From positions 1 to 64,000 of the forward strand of contig NZ_LIKT01000003.1 of assembly GCF_001294455.1 (NCBI RefSeq): a stretch of DNA of 64,000 bases. Reading direction: 5' to 3'. Below the pieces are notes generated by a model. That model had not been told where the DNA came from and searched no databases. It saw only the letters and a program-made list of their open reading frames with translations. The DNA comes from Phaeobacter sp. 11ANDIMAR09 (lineage in GTDB: Bacteria > Pseudomonadota > Alphaproteobacteria > Rhodobacterales > Rhodobacteraceae). Of the stretch, positions 7,208-15,135 are shown piece by piece (the first letter of the stretch is position 1; each line of letters starts with the position of its first letter). Both the position numbers and the translations under genes were made by a program.

Positions 7208-8134
7208 TTAATGAGCGCCTTCATAGGCTTCTTCGCCCTCACCAAGGCTATCCTTGTCGAGGTACTTATTTTCGCTGCCCTGTCCTTCGATGAACTCCAG
7301 CAAGGAGCGATAGAAGAAGGCAGCCGCGTGGATAAAGACGATCCCGGCAAAGGTCACCAGCAAGATCTTGAAGAGGAAGTAGCCGTTAAAGCCATTGGGA
7401 CTGAAACCGATCGTCTCGACGTTCCAGCGCAGCGCACGGGCCTTCATGATCAGGCGGTCCAGTTGGTCAGAAGCCGAGGGCTTTGGCACGATCAGGTGAC
7501 GCCACAGGAAGAACCAGCCATACATCCAGGTCAGCACGGCAGCAGGCATCATGAAGATGATCGAACCAACCATGTCGACGACGCGTTTGGCGCGGAAGCT
7601 GATGCCGGAATAAATCAGGTCAACCCGCACATGCCCGCCCTGCACAAAGGTGTAGGTGACGCACATGCAAACAACCAAAGCATTGTAAAGCTTCAACTCT
7701 TCGGCAAACCAACTGATGTCTTTTTCCAAAGCGATGCCAAGCCCAAAGCTCATATCCGGCCGGGCAAAGATCCGTTGCATGAAAACAATGATGATCTGCT
7801 GGATCACCATGATCAGACCGGCCCAGGCAAAGAAGCGCCCGATGCCATTGGCAAAGCCCTCGAGGCCACGCACCATGCCCCACATGAACTGGCGCTTGTA
7901 GATGCCAATCGCGGTCAGGATCAGAAACAGCGTGAAGACCACAAAAAAGAACTCCACCGAGCCGCCATAGTAGACAAAGCGCATGATCGAAGTCTTGTCA
8001 GACCAATCAAGCCAAAGCTGCGGGTGAGTTACGGCGTAGCCGAAATTGTAAAAGGCGCCAGCGATGTTCTGAACCAGCCAGATCAGACCGTTGAACAGGG
8101 CGCCGAAAAAGGAAATGCCTGTATCGTCCTGCAT
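7208..8134 (-). CDS. TRAP transporter small permease subunit (DctQ type)
   Basis: A 308-residue membrane protein with four main membrane helices plus an additional hydrophobic segment near the C-terminus (VTFAGIVFIHAAAFFYR). DctQ proteins are usually near 170-220 residues; the longer form pairs with the extended DctM here. Motifs GGHVRVDLIYSGISFRAKR (about 186-204) correspond to the conserved DctQ region between the third and fourth helices. It sits between the receptor gene, from which it is separated by 152 bp with an intrinsic terminator, and the large permease. It scaffolds the large permease for the periplasmic receptor in the inner membrane. Confidence 0.92.
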   Translation of the reverse strand: MQDDTGISFFGALFNGLIWLVQNIAGAFYNFGYAVTHPQLWLDWSDKTSIMRFVYYGGSVEFFFVVFTLFLILTAIGIYKRQFMWGMVRGLEGFANGIGRFFAWAGLIMVIQQIIIVFMQRIFARPDMSFGLGIALEKDISWFAEELKLYNALVVCMCVTYTFVQGGHVRVDLIYSGISFRAKRVVDMVGSIIFMMPAAVLTWMYGWFFLWRHLIVPKPSASDQLDRLIMKARALRWNVETIGFSPNGFNGYFLFKILLVTFAGIVFIHAAAFFYRSLLEFIEGQGSENKYLDKDSLGEGEEAYEGAH

Positions 8135-8233
8135 TGTTCCCTCGGATTATTGCATGCGGCGAGGTGGAAATGCGGCTCCGCCCAGGGCGCGACTTGCGCG
8201 GGCGGCCACTGCCTTCTGGCCTGCGGCAAAATG

Positions 8234-8266
8234 AAAAAGGGACCCCCCGCACCCGGCGGGGGATCC
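8234..8266 (-). terminator. Intrinsic terminator between receptor and permease genes of the TRAP operon
   Basis: On the minus strand GGATCCCCCGC pairs over eleven positions with GCGGGGGGTCC (one G-T) around CGGGT, followed by CTTTTT. It lies 20-50 bp after the receptor gene stop. Such an element would end most transcripts there and give excess receptor over permease, a common need in binding-protein transporters. Confidence 0.82.
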
Positions 8267-8286
8267 AAAAGATGTGTCAGGTTGGG

Positions 8287-9369
8287 TTAACCCAGAACGC
8301 GGTCGCGCTGTGCGGTGTAGACACCGGAGGACAGGTTGTTCCACAGCGAAGAGGCTGTCATGGACTTCTGCGCGCTGTCGTAGATCTTCTTGAACAGCTC
8401 GTCGCCCATGTTTTCGTCCATAACTTCTTTCGAAGCCGCGCCGAATGCATCCCAAACCGCGTCAGGGAATTCCATCACTTTAACGCCGCCAGCCTGCAGA
8501 CGCTGCAGAGCTGCACCGTTGTTGGCCAGGAACTGAGACAGGTTCCACTGGTGGCATTCACCAGAGGCGATTTCGATCATCTTCTGCTGGCCAGGGGTCA
8601 GGCTGTCAAAGACGTCGCGGTTGGTGGCAACCGACAGGGCCGCGCCTGGCTCGTGGAAGCCAGCGGTGTAATAGGTCTTGGTGATTTCCTGGAAACCGGC
8701 TTTTTCATCCGCCCATGGGCCGATCCACTCGGTGCCGTCGATGGCACCGGAAGACAGCGCCTGATACACTTCGGAACCTGGGATGTTCTGAACGGAAGCG
8801 CCCAGTTTACCCAGAGCTTTACCGCCAAGACCAGGCATACGGAACTTCAGACCGTTGAAGTCTTCGGGGCTGTTGATCTCTTTCGAGTACCAGCCGCCAG
8901 CCTGGGCGCCGGTGTTGCCGCCGAGGAAGGATTTCAGACCAAAGATCTGACCCAGCTCGTCGTGCAGCTCCATGCCGCCGTCCTGATAGTACCAGTTGGA
9001 CATCTCAGTCGCGGTCATGCCGAAAGGCACGGCGGTGAAGAAGGCATAGCCTGGGTGCTGACCAACAAAGTAGTAGTCGGCACCGTGGTACATGTCGGCC
9101 TGACCGGAAGATACCGCGTCAAACACTTCAAAGGCGCCAACCAGTTCACCGGCCGCCTTGATGTCAACGGTCAGCTGACCGTCGGACATGGTCGAGATGC
9201 TGTCAGCAACACGCTGAGCGGCGTCAAAAACGCCCGCCAGACCACGGCCCCAAGTGGTAACCATGGTCAGGGTGCGCTTACCGGTTGCATAGGCCGGTGC
9301 GGCCAGAGTGGTTGCGGCTGCGGCGGTCCCGCCCAGCGCAGATGTTTTCAAAAAAGAACGACGATCCAT
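8287..9369 (-). CDS. TRAP transporter periplasmic solute receptor (TakP/FcbT type)
   Basis: A 360-residue DctP-family receptor. The N-terminus carries a Tat signal, RRSFLK at residues 4-9 then an Ala-rich core ending PAYA near 28, as in many TakP-like receptors that export folded. The region GLKFRMPGLGGKALGKLGAS (about 165-184) and GAIDGTEWIGPW (about 207-218) match the subgroup that includes the 2-oxo acid receptor TakP and the chloroaromatic receptor FcbT1. A 2-oxo acid or related carboxylate is a reasonable guess, but the ligand cannot be read from sequence. It is the first gene of the operon and faces away from a sensor kinase. Confidence 0.93.
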   Translation of the reverse strand: MDRRSFLKTSALGGTAAAATTLAAPAYATGKRTLTMVTTWGRGLAGVFDAAQRVADSISTMSDGQLTVDIKAAGELVGAFEVFDAVSSGQADMYHGADYYFVGQHPGYAFFTAVPFGMTATEMSNWYYQDGGMELHDELGQIFGLKSFLGGNTGAQAGGWYSKEINSPEDFNGLKFRMPGLGGKALGKLGASVQNIPGSEVYQALSSGAIDGTEWIGPWADEKAGFQEITKTYYTAGFHEPGAALSVATNRDVFDSLTPGQQKMIEIASGECHQWNLSQFLANNGAALQRLQAGGVKVMEFPDAVWDAFGAASKEVMDENMGDELFKKIYDSAQKSMTASSLWNNLSSGVYTAQRDRVLG

Positions 9370-9467
9370 AATAGTGCTCCTCCCATAAGTAGTCCCTATG
9401 TCCAGCTTTGGCCGGACGGATCTTTTCGAGTGGCGCCAGCCTAGCGGCGCGGCAGGGCATGTGAATA

Positions 9468-9483
9468 CCTACTACTGCGTAGG
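9468..9483. promoter_or_regulatory. Dyad in the divergent TRAP/two-component promoter region
   Basis: CCTAC-N6-GTAGG (centre TACTGC) lies 98 bp before the receptor start and 136 bp before the kinase start. A short dyad with TAC/GTA arms would suit a LuxR-type response regulator such as the one encoded at 11123. The assignment is inference only. Confidence 0.3.
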
Positions 9484-9618
9484 CACCGCGAAAAACCGGG
9501 AAAACCCTTGAGATGTTACGTCATTTTCCCAGCTCCGTTGCGAATCTTGAGCCTCAAGACCGGAAAAATCGGTTTCCAACCTTTGATTCGGTTGCAGGAT
9601 TGCGTAACGATTCGGCAC

Positions 9619-11055
9619 ATGGCCGCTTTTCGCTCTCTTTTTCGTCCGAACTACGCACAGAAGCTTTCTATTCTGGCGACTCTGCCGCTTGTTGTTGCAG
9701 TGGCCGCCATTGCGATTCTGGTGGCCTTTCAGTCTCGGGCTTCAGCAGAGCGCGAAATCCAGGCGCTCAAGGAGCAGCTGCTGGCGGCCAAAAAGGCCGA
9801 GCTGCGCAACTATGTGACCCAGGCCCGCAACGGGTTTTCCTTTATCTATGGGCGCGCAGCCCCGGATGACCAGCAGGCTAAGGAACAGGTCAGCCAGATC
9901 CTGTCTTCGATGATCTATGGCACCGATGGGTTCTTCTTTGTCTATGACTACGATGGCACCAATCTGGTCAGCCCGCGCCAGACCGACTTCATCACCCGCA
10001 ACTGGACCGGACTAAAGGACAGCCAGGGAACCCCAGTGGTGGATGAGTTCATTCGTTTGGCGCGCCAGGGCGCCGGCTGGCACACTTTCATGTGGCAGAA
10101 ACCGTCAACCGGCGAAGAGGCCCAGATGGTGGCCTATGTGGTCGGCCTACAGGATTGGCAATGGGCCGTGGGTACCGGCGTCTTTATCGACGATGTTCTC
10201 TCCTCGGTCGCGGCAGCGCGCGCCGAAGTCGAAGCCCGCGTGCAACGGACCTTTCTCTACATTGGGGTCATTACCTTGGCGGCGCTGATCGTTGTCTTTG
10301 CCTCCGGAATGGTGCTCAACATCCGGGAAAGACGTCTGGCGGATGCCAAGCTCAAGGAGTTGACCCAGAGGGTTTTTGACACCCAGGAAGAAGAACGCGG
10401 GCGGGTAGCGCGGGAATTACATGATGGTATCAGCCAGATCCTGGTTGGCGTGCGCTACGCATTAGACAATGCCAGCAGGCGGCTGAAACGCGGGGACCAG
10501 GAACGCGCCCTGCCCCCGCTGGACAAGGGCATCGATGACCTGGCCAGCGCCATCACCGAAGTGCGCCGCATCAGCCGCGACCTGCGGCCCGGGGTTCTGG
10601 ATGATCTGGGTCTCGGCCCCGCGCTCAAGGTTTTGACCGATGATTTTGCCACCCGCACCGGCATCCACTCCGAGTTCAGCACCGTGGTTTTTCGCAACCG
10701 GCTCGACCCCGAGGCCAAGATCGCGCTCTACCGAATTGCCCAGGAAGCGCTGATGAATATCGAACGCCATGCAGAGGCCAGTGAAATGACAATGGACCTG
10801 CGCGGCCATGCCAAGGGTGTCACCATGCGGATCACCGATAATGGCCGTGGCTTGCCGCCCGATCAGGACCGAACAGGCCCCGGGATTGGCCTGCGCAACA
10901 TGCAAGAGCGGATCGAGCAGCTTGACGGTACCCTACGCATTCTGTCATCACGTGGCACCCAAAGCGGCACCGTCATCGAAGCCAGCCTCCCTCTCAGCCA
11001 TCTTCTGGCTCCTGGGGAGAGCCTGGGCGAGGAGAGCCGGAGCAAATCGGTTTAA
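9619..11055 (+). CDS. Cache-domain sensor histidine kinase (NarX/DegS-type transmitter)
   Basis: I use the ATG at 9619 (478 residues); the frame is open further upstream but that extension does not resemble a protein start. A first membrane helix at about 14-34 and a second at about 215-237 flank a periplasmic sCache-like domain containing GTDGFFFVYDYDG, typical of receptors for small carboxylates. The HisKA_3 region EEERGRVARELHDGISQIL has the phospho-acceptor His at about 268. The HATPase domain shows N-box EALMNIERHA and DNGRGL. It is followed by its likely partner regulator, and lies divergent to the TRAP operon, suggesting that it senses the transported solute. Confidence 0.92.
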   Translation: MAAFRSLFRPNYAQKLSILATLPLVVAVAAIAILVAFQSRASAEREIQALKEQLLAAKKAELRNYVTQARNGFSFIYGRAAPDDQQAKEQVSQILSSMIYGTDGFFFVYDYDGTNLVSPRQTDFITRNWTGLKDSQGTPVVDEFIRLARQGAGWHTFMWQKPSTGEEAQMVAYVVGLQDWQWAVGTGVFIDDVLSSVAAARAEVEARVQRTFLYIGVITLAALIVVFASGMVLNIRERRLADAKLKELTQRVFDTQEEERGRVARELHDGISQILVGVRYALDNASRRLKRGDQERALPPLDKGIDDLASAITEVRRISRDLRPGVLDDLGLGPALKVLTDDFATRTGIHSEFSTVVFRNRLDPEAKIALYRIAQEALMNIERHAEASEMTMDLRGHAKGVTMRITDNGRGLPPDQDRTGPGIGLRNMQERIEQLDGTLRILSSRGTQSGTVIEASLPLSHLLAPGESLGEESRSKSV

Positions 11056-11122
11056 GGCTCTGCGTTTTGACGGAGGGAGAGCCAGACCGCGGCGCAGGTC
11101 GCTTGGGACAGAGGGGGAAGAC

Positions 11123-11767
11123 ATGAGCACAGCAATTCGCGTCCTAATCGTTGATGACCACCCAATGGTCGCCGAGGGCATCCAGTCGATCCTGGAGAGC
11201 TATGACGACATTGAGGTGCTTGCCTGTCTCAATGATGGGGCTGAAGCGGTCGAACAGGCTCAGACGCTTGCGCCGGACGTGATCCTTATGGATTTGAACA
11301 TGCCCCGTCTCGGCGGGTTGAGCGCAACCGAAATGATCCTTGAGCGGCTGCCGGAAACCCGCGTTGTCATCCTGACCATGCACGACAGTCCAGAATATAT
11401 CTCGACCGCGCTCAGCCACGGGGCCATGGGCTATATCCTCAAAGATGTGCCCACCGAAGAGATCAAACAGGCCATTGATGCGGTGATGAGCGGTAAGCGG
11501 TATCTGTGCACCGGCGCCGAAATCGCGCTCAAACCCAAGGGGGGAGAGGCACGCGAGGCGCTGACCGGGCGCGAACAGACCATCTTGCTGGAGCTGGCCC
11601 AGGGCAAATCCAACAAAGAGGTTGCCCTGACACTGGATATCTCGGTGCGCACGGTTGAAACGCACCGCAAGAATATCAAGCGCAAGCTGGGGATTTCCTC
11701 GACTGCGGGGCTGACCCGTTATGCCCTGGAACATGGCGTTCTGCAGGGCACCGGCCACGAGTTCTAG
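11123..11767 (+). CDS. NarL/FixJ (LuxR) family response regulator
   Basis: A 214-residue two-domain regulator. The receiver domain begins VLIVDDHPMVAEG; the phosphorylated Asp is about residue 57 in VILMDLNMP, with Lys in YILKDVP near 108. The C-terminal LuxR helix-turn-helix covers about 148-205 and includes LTGREQTILLELAQGKSNKE and VRTVETHRKNIKRKLG. GGGGAAG at 11115-11121 lies close before the ATG. The gene is 67 bp after the histidine kinase and almost certainly its partner. Likely targets are its own promoter region and the divergent TRAP operon. Confidence 0.93.
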   Translation: MSTAIRVLIVDDHPMVAEGIQSILESYDDIEVLACLNDGAEAVEQAQTLAPDVILMDLNMPRLGGLSATEMILERLPETRVVILTMHDSPEYISTALSHGAMGYILKDVPTEEIKQAIDAVMSGKRYLCTGAEIALKPKGGEAREALTGREQTILLELAQGKSNKEVALTLDISVRTVETHRKNIKRKLGISSTAGLTRYALEHGVLQGTGHEF

Positions 11768-11788
11768 TTGGGAGGGGGCTATAGGCCC

Positions 11789-12172
11789 CTAGCCTGAGGT
11801 CCGCAAAGCCATGCCAAAAAACACCAGGGCGCCATCCTCGTCGATGACATGGAACTCACGCTGGCCATAGGGCTGATCAAAAGGCGCTCGCACACGATCA
11901 GGTGCCAATTGCCGAAGCCCTGGCAGAAGATCCTGATAGAGCTGATCCACATCATCCGTGTCGATGTAAAAGGACATCTCTGCCCCCAGAGGCTTGCCAT
12001 CGGGCTGGGCCGGGCATTCCAGTAGACGCAGCGCCACCGGCCCCTGTTTCAGATAGGCATAGTTGTCGGCCTGAAAGGCGCAGGAAAACCCCAGGACCCT
12101 GGAGTAGAATTCGATCTGCTTTTGCAGGTCCAGACACAGGACAAATGGCGTCACTTGGAACAGCTCAGGCAT
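11789..12172 (-). CDS. VOC family (glyoxalase/bleomycin-resistance-like) protein
   Basis: A 127-residue protein beginning MPELFQVTPFVLCLDLQKQ. The paired VOC modules are visible: QIEFYSRVLGFSCAF at about 19-33 and the C-terminal REFHVIDEDGALVFFG at about 107-122. Typical VOC length is 120-140. The frame extends upstream, but the ATG at 12172 follows AGAGGAG at a usual distance and gives the normal family N-terminus. It converges on the response regulator gene (gap 21 bp). The C-terminal module lacks the classic Glu-containing WxDPxGN end, so binding rather than catalysis is possible; the ligand is unknown. Confidence 0.85.
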   Translation of the reverse strand: MPELFQVTPFVLCLDLQKQIEFYSRVLGFSCAFQADNYAYLKQGPVALRLLECPAQPDGKPLGAEMSFYIDTDDVDQLYQDLLPGLRQLAPDRVRAPFDQPYGQREFHVIDEDGALVFFGMALRTSG

Positions 12173-12511
12173 GGTCAATCCCTCTCTCCTCTTTTCAGAA
12201 CTCTGCGGTGTACCTTCAAACTGGGTCAAGGCGATTTCTCCCCTGACATGAATATGAACATACATTTTCTCGCAAAGGTCAGGGTCAGTCTTGCCGGAAG
12301 GTTGCCAAACCAGCCCCATACCAGCTGGGCCAATGCTGGCTTTGGGAGTTTTCAAACCAAAATCACAGCTCGACTTTTCGAAAAGGTCGCCAAATGATCC
12401 CGACGCGCAACAAAATGTCCCAAATCGGGCGATTTTCATTCCTTTTCCCTGTTGACGCCCCTCGCCAGCAATCATAATGTCCGCTGCAACGCAGTAAAGG
12501 AGAGCCTGGCG
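12173..12511. other. Divergent intergenic region before the ilvBN leader
   Basis: This 339 bp region holds the promoters of the VOC gene (leftward) and of the ilv leader (rightward). Besides the candidate sigma-70 element at 12452-12478 I see a palindromic CGACTTTTCGAAAAGGTCG at 12369-12387. No coding frame is convincing. Confidence 0.5.
12452..12478 (+). promoter_or_regulatory. Candidate sigma-70 promoter of the ilvBN transcript
   Basis: TTGACG (12452-12457) and CATAAT (12473-12478) match -35 and -10 consensus well, but their 15-base spacing is short. Transcription would begin near 12485, leaving a leader of about 27 bases before the leader peptide ATG. Confidence 0.5.
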
Positions 12512-12559
12512 ATGACCAGCCTAGTCGTAATTGTAGGAACCAAGCGCATGGGCCGGTAA
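12512..12559 (+). CDS. ilvBN leader peptide (attenuator)
   Basis: A 15-residue open frame, MTSLVVIVGTKRMGR, preceded by AAGGAG at 12497-12502. Residues 4-8 are Leu-Val-Val-Ile-Val, the three branched-chain amino acids made by the operon, and CTA, GTA and GTA are codons uncommon in this GC-rich genome. A terminator follows 25 bp after its stop. This is the standard arrangement of translation-coupled attenuation: scarce charged branched-chain tRNAs would stall the ribosome in the run and prevent terminator formation. Confidence 0.85.
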   Translation: MTSLVVIVGTKRMGR

Positions 12560-12586
12560 CGGTAGACCACAATCAAACCCATGCGC
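12544..12586 (+). promoter_or_regulatory. Leader hairpin arms that touch the ilv terminator
   Basis: GCGCATGGG (12544-12552) is perfectly complementary to CCCATGCGC (12578-12586). The first arm overlaps the end of the leader peptide frame; the second overlaps the first two bases of the terminator stem. The pairing probably takes part in the attenuation switch, although the two-base overlap alone would not exclude the terminator. Confidence 0.55.
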
Positions 12587-12615
12587 CTCCCCTTGAACAA
12601 GCGGAGGCTTTTTTT
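12585..12615 (+). terminator. Attenuator terminator before ilvB
   Basis: GCCTCC-C-CTTG, loop AA, CAAG-C-GGAGGC form a ten-pair hairpin with one C-C mismatch, followed by seven T residues (12609-12615). It lies 26 bp after the leader peptide stop and 41 bp before ilvB, so it must be read through for the operon to be expressed. Confidence 0.88.
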
Positions 12616-12655
12616 ATGCGTAATGGACGATGCCGCCAATTGGAGCAAATAGCAG

Positions 12656-14407
12656 ATGACACGTGAAATGACCGGCGCAAAGATGGTAGTTGAAGCCCTG
12701 AAAGAACAGGGCGTCGACACAGTATTTGGCTACCCTGGGGGTGCCGTACTTCCCATCTATGATGAAATTTTCCTGCAAAATGACATTCGCCACATTCTGG
12801 TGCGTCACGAGCAGGGCGCGGTCCACGCCGCCGAAGGCTATGCCCGGTCCACCGGCAAACCCGGTGTTGTTCTGGTGACATCAGGACCCGGTGCCACCAA
12901 TGCGGTCACTGGCCTGACCGATGCCTTGCTCGATTCCATTCCACTGGTGGTTCTTACGGGCCAGGTTCCCACTTTCATGATCGGCTCCGACGCCTTTCAG
13001 GAGGCCGATACCGTCGGCATCACCCGCCCCTGCACCAAACACAACTGGTTGGTCAAAGACACCGACAAACTGGCGGAAACCCTGCACGAAGGTTTTCACG
13101 TAGCCACCTCGGGCCGCCCTGGTCCGGTGCTGATCGACATTCCCAAGGATGTGCAGTTTGCCACCGGCACCTATCAGCCTGCCAAGCCTGGTGCCTCGCG
13201 CTATCAGCCCCCAGTCAAAGGCGACATGGAAGAGATCACCGAGCTGGTTGCCGCCATCGAGGCCGCCGAACGGCCTGTGTTCTATACCGGCGGCGGCGTG
13301 ATCAACTCAGGCCCAGCCGCCTGTCAGCTGCTGCGCGAATTGGTGGATGCCACCGGCATTCCGATCACCTCTACCCTGATGGGCCTTGGCGCCTATCCGG
13401 CCTCGGGCGACAATTGGCTGGGCATGCTGGGCATGCATGGTCTTTACGAGGCCAATTTGGCGATGCACGACTGCGATCTGATGATCAATGTCGGCGCCCG
13501 CTTTGACGACCGTATCACCGGTCGTATCGATGCCTTTAGTCCGAACTCGAAAAAGGCCCATATCGATATTGACCCCTCTTCCATCAACAAAGTGATCCGC
13601 ATCGACATCCCAATTGTCGGGGATGTTGGCCATGTGCTTGAGGATATTCTCAAGGTCTGGAAGGCGCGCGGTCGCAAAGTGAACCGCGAAGCCATTGCCA
13701 AATGGCAGGAGCAGATCACCGAGTGGCGCAAGGTGAACTGCCTTGCCTATACCGGCTCGGAAAAGGTCATCAAGCCGCAGTATGCGCTGCAGCGCCTGGA
13801 AGAGCTGACCAAGAACCATGACCGCTACATCACCACCGAGGTGGGACAACACCAGATGTGGGCAGCGCAGTATCTCAATTTTGAGGATCCCAACCGTTGG
13901 ATGACCTCTGGCGGCCTGGGCACCATGGGCTATGGCTTCCCCGCCTCCATTGGGGTGCAGATGGCGCATCCAGACAGCCTGGTGATCAACGTCGCCGGCG
14001 AGGCCTCTTGGCTGATGAACATGCAGGAGATGGGCACTGCCGCGCAGTATCGCCTGCCAGTGAAACAGTTCATCCTCAACAACGAGCGTCTTGGCATGGT
14101 GCGTCAGTGGCAAGAACTCTTGCACGGTGAGCGCTACAGCCACTCCTGGTCGGAATCGCTGCCCGACTTTGTCAAACTCGCCGAAGCCTTTGGTGCCAAG
14201 GGCATTCTCTGCTCGGATCCAGCAGATCTGGACGATGCGATCATGGAAATGATCAACTACGATGGGCCCGTGATCTTTGACTGCCTGGTGGAAAAGCATG
14301 AAAACTGCTTCCCGATGATCCCATCGGGCAAGGCGCACAATGAAATGCTGATGGGCGAGGCCGACACCCAGGGCGTCATCCAGTCCGGCGGCGCGGTCTT
14401 GGTCTAA
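12656..14407 (+). CDS. ilvB: Acetolactate synthase large (catalytic) subunit
   Basis: The 583-residue ThDP-dependent enzyme condenses two pyruvates, or pyruvate with 2-oxobutyrate, in valine, leucine and isoleucine synthesis. N-terminal FGYPGGAVLPIYDE and the Glu in RHEQGAVHAAEGYAR (about residue 47) are the cofactor-activating motifs. The middle domain spans about 190-330. The C-terminal ThDP site has TSGGLGTMGYGFPASIG and an NVAGEASWLMNMQE stretch; the usual motif there is GDGSF, so Asp is replaced by Ala-Gly-Glu in this copy, as in some alphaproteobacterial ALS proteins (metal ligation remains possible). Length matches the family. GGAG at 12642-12645 supports the first ATG. The small subunit gene follows. 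Confidence 0.95.
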   Translation: MTREMTGAKMVVEALKEQGVDTVFGYPGGAVLPIYDEIFLQNDIRHILVRHEQGAVHAAEGYARSTGKPGVVLVTSGPGATNAVTGLTDALLDSIPLVVLTGQVPTFMIGSDAFQEADTVGITRPCTKHNWLVKDTDKLAETLHEGFHVATSGRPGPVLIDIPKDVQFATGTYQPAKPGASRYQPPVKGDMEEITELVAAIEAAERPVFYTGGGVINSGPAACQLLRELVDATGIPITSTLMGLGAYPASGDNWLGMLGMHGLYEANLAMHDCDLMINVGARFDDRITGRIDAFSPNSKKAHIDIDPSSINKVIRIDIPIVGDVGHVLEDILKVWKARGRKVNREAIAKWQEQITEWRKVNCLAYTGSEKVIKPQYALQRLEELTKNHDRYITTEVGQHQMWAAQYLNFEDPNRWMTSGGLGTMGYGFPASIGVQMAHPDSLVINVAGEASWLMNMQEMGTAAQYRLPVKQFILNNERLGMVRQWQELLHGERYSHSWSESLPDFVKLAEAFGAKGILCSDPADLDDAIMEMINYDGPVIFDCLVEKHENCFPMIPSGKAHNEMLMGEADTQGVIQSGGAVLV

Positions 14408-14473
14408 GTCGCTTTCAATCACAGATTTCGCAGGGCGCATAGGCCCTGCCCCGAATTCAGGAAAGGGACATAA

Positions 14474-15034
14474 ATGTCTGCCCTACATATCAAAAAAGGC
14501 TCCACCCGCCATTCCGCCTATAACCTGCGCCCCAATTTTTCGGACGTACAGGAACGCCACACCCTGGCGGTTCTGGTCGAAAACGAACCCGGCGTTCTGG
14601 CCCGCGTCATCGGCTTGTTTGCCGGGCGCGGCTATAACATCGAAAGCCTGACCGTTGCGGAGGTCGATCACACCGGGCACCTGTCGCGCATCACTGTGGT
14701 AACCACCGGCACCCCGCAGGTCATCGAGCAGATCAAGGCGCAGCTGGGACGGATCGTGTCGGTGCACGAGGTGCATGACCTTACCGTCGAAGGCGCATCT
14801 GTAGAGCGCGAACTAGCGATCTTTAAGGTGATTGGCGATGGCGACAAACGAGTGGAAGCCCTGCGCCTGGCCGATATCTTCCGCGCCAATGTGGTCGACA
14901 GCACCTTGAACAGCTTCATCTTTGAAATCACCGGCGCTCCGGAAAAGATCGACGCCTTTGCCGATCTGATGCGCCCGCTGGGCCTGGCCGAGGTCGCCCG
15001 GACCGGTGTTGCAGCCCTGTTGCGCGGCGTTTGA
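14474..15034 (+). CDS. ilvN: Acetolactate synthase small (regulatory) subunit
   Basis: A 186-residue protein with an N-terminal ACT domain starting at about residue 27 (TLAVLVENEPGVLARVIGLF) and including RGYNIESLTVAEV, which forms the valine-binding dimer interface, followed by the C-terminal ACT-like domain (about 105-180) with FRANVVDSTLNSFIFEITG. It is slightly longer at the N-terminus than the 160-residue family norm. GGAAAGG lies before the ATG. It sits 66 bp after ilvB and is the last gene before a strong terminator. It gives feedback inhibition by branched-chain amino acids and stimulates the large subunit. Confidence 0.95.
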   Translation: MSALHIKKGSTRHSAYNLRPNFSDVQERHTLAVLVENEPGVLARVIGLFAGRGYNIESLTVAEVDHTGHLSRITVVTTGTPQVIEQIKAQLGRIVSVHEVHDLTVEGASVERELAIFKVIGDGDKRVEALRLADIFRANVVDSTLNSFIFEITGAPEKIDAFADLMRPLGLAEVARTGVAALLRGV

Positions 15035-15057
15035 AGATCTAAGCAAACTCGAAACAT

Positions 15058-15086
15058 CAAAGGCCGATCCCTAGGATCGGCCTTTT
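15058..15086 (+). terminator. Rho-independent terminator of ilvBN
   Basis: GGCCGATCC (15062-15070), loop CTA, GGATCGGCC (15074-15082), then TTTT. A run AAA upstream makes it able to work in both directions, but the only close upstream gene is ilvN. Confidence 0.9.
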
Positions 15087-15135
15087 GCATGCACTGTTGC
15101 GTTCTGACACTCAAAATCAGCCAGTAGATCAGATC

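Noticed and set aside
8134-9444. Plus-strand frame of 436 codons opposite the TRAP receptor
   Set aside because: The minus strand encodes a clear Tat-exported DctP protein; the opposite translation shows no domain and crosses the gene boundary.
13307-14440. Minus-strand frame of 377 codons opposite ilvB
   Set aside because: It is the shadow of a highly conserved enzyme gene and contains no ribosome site or recognisable motif.
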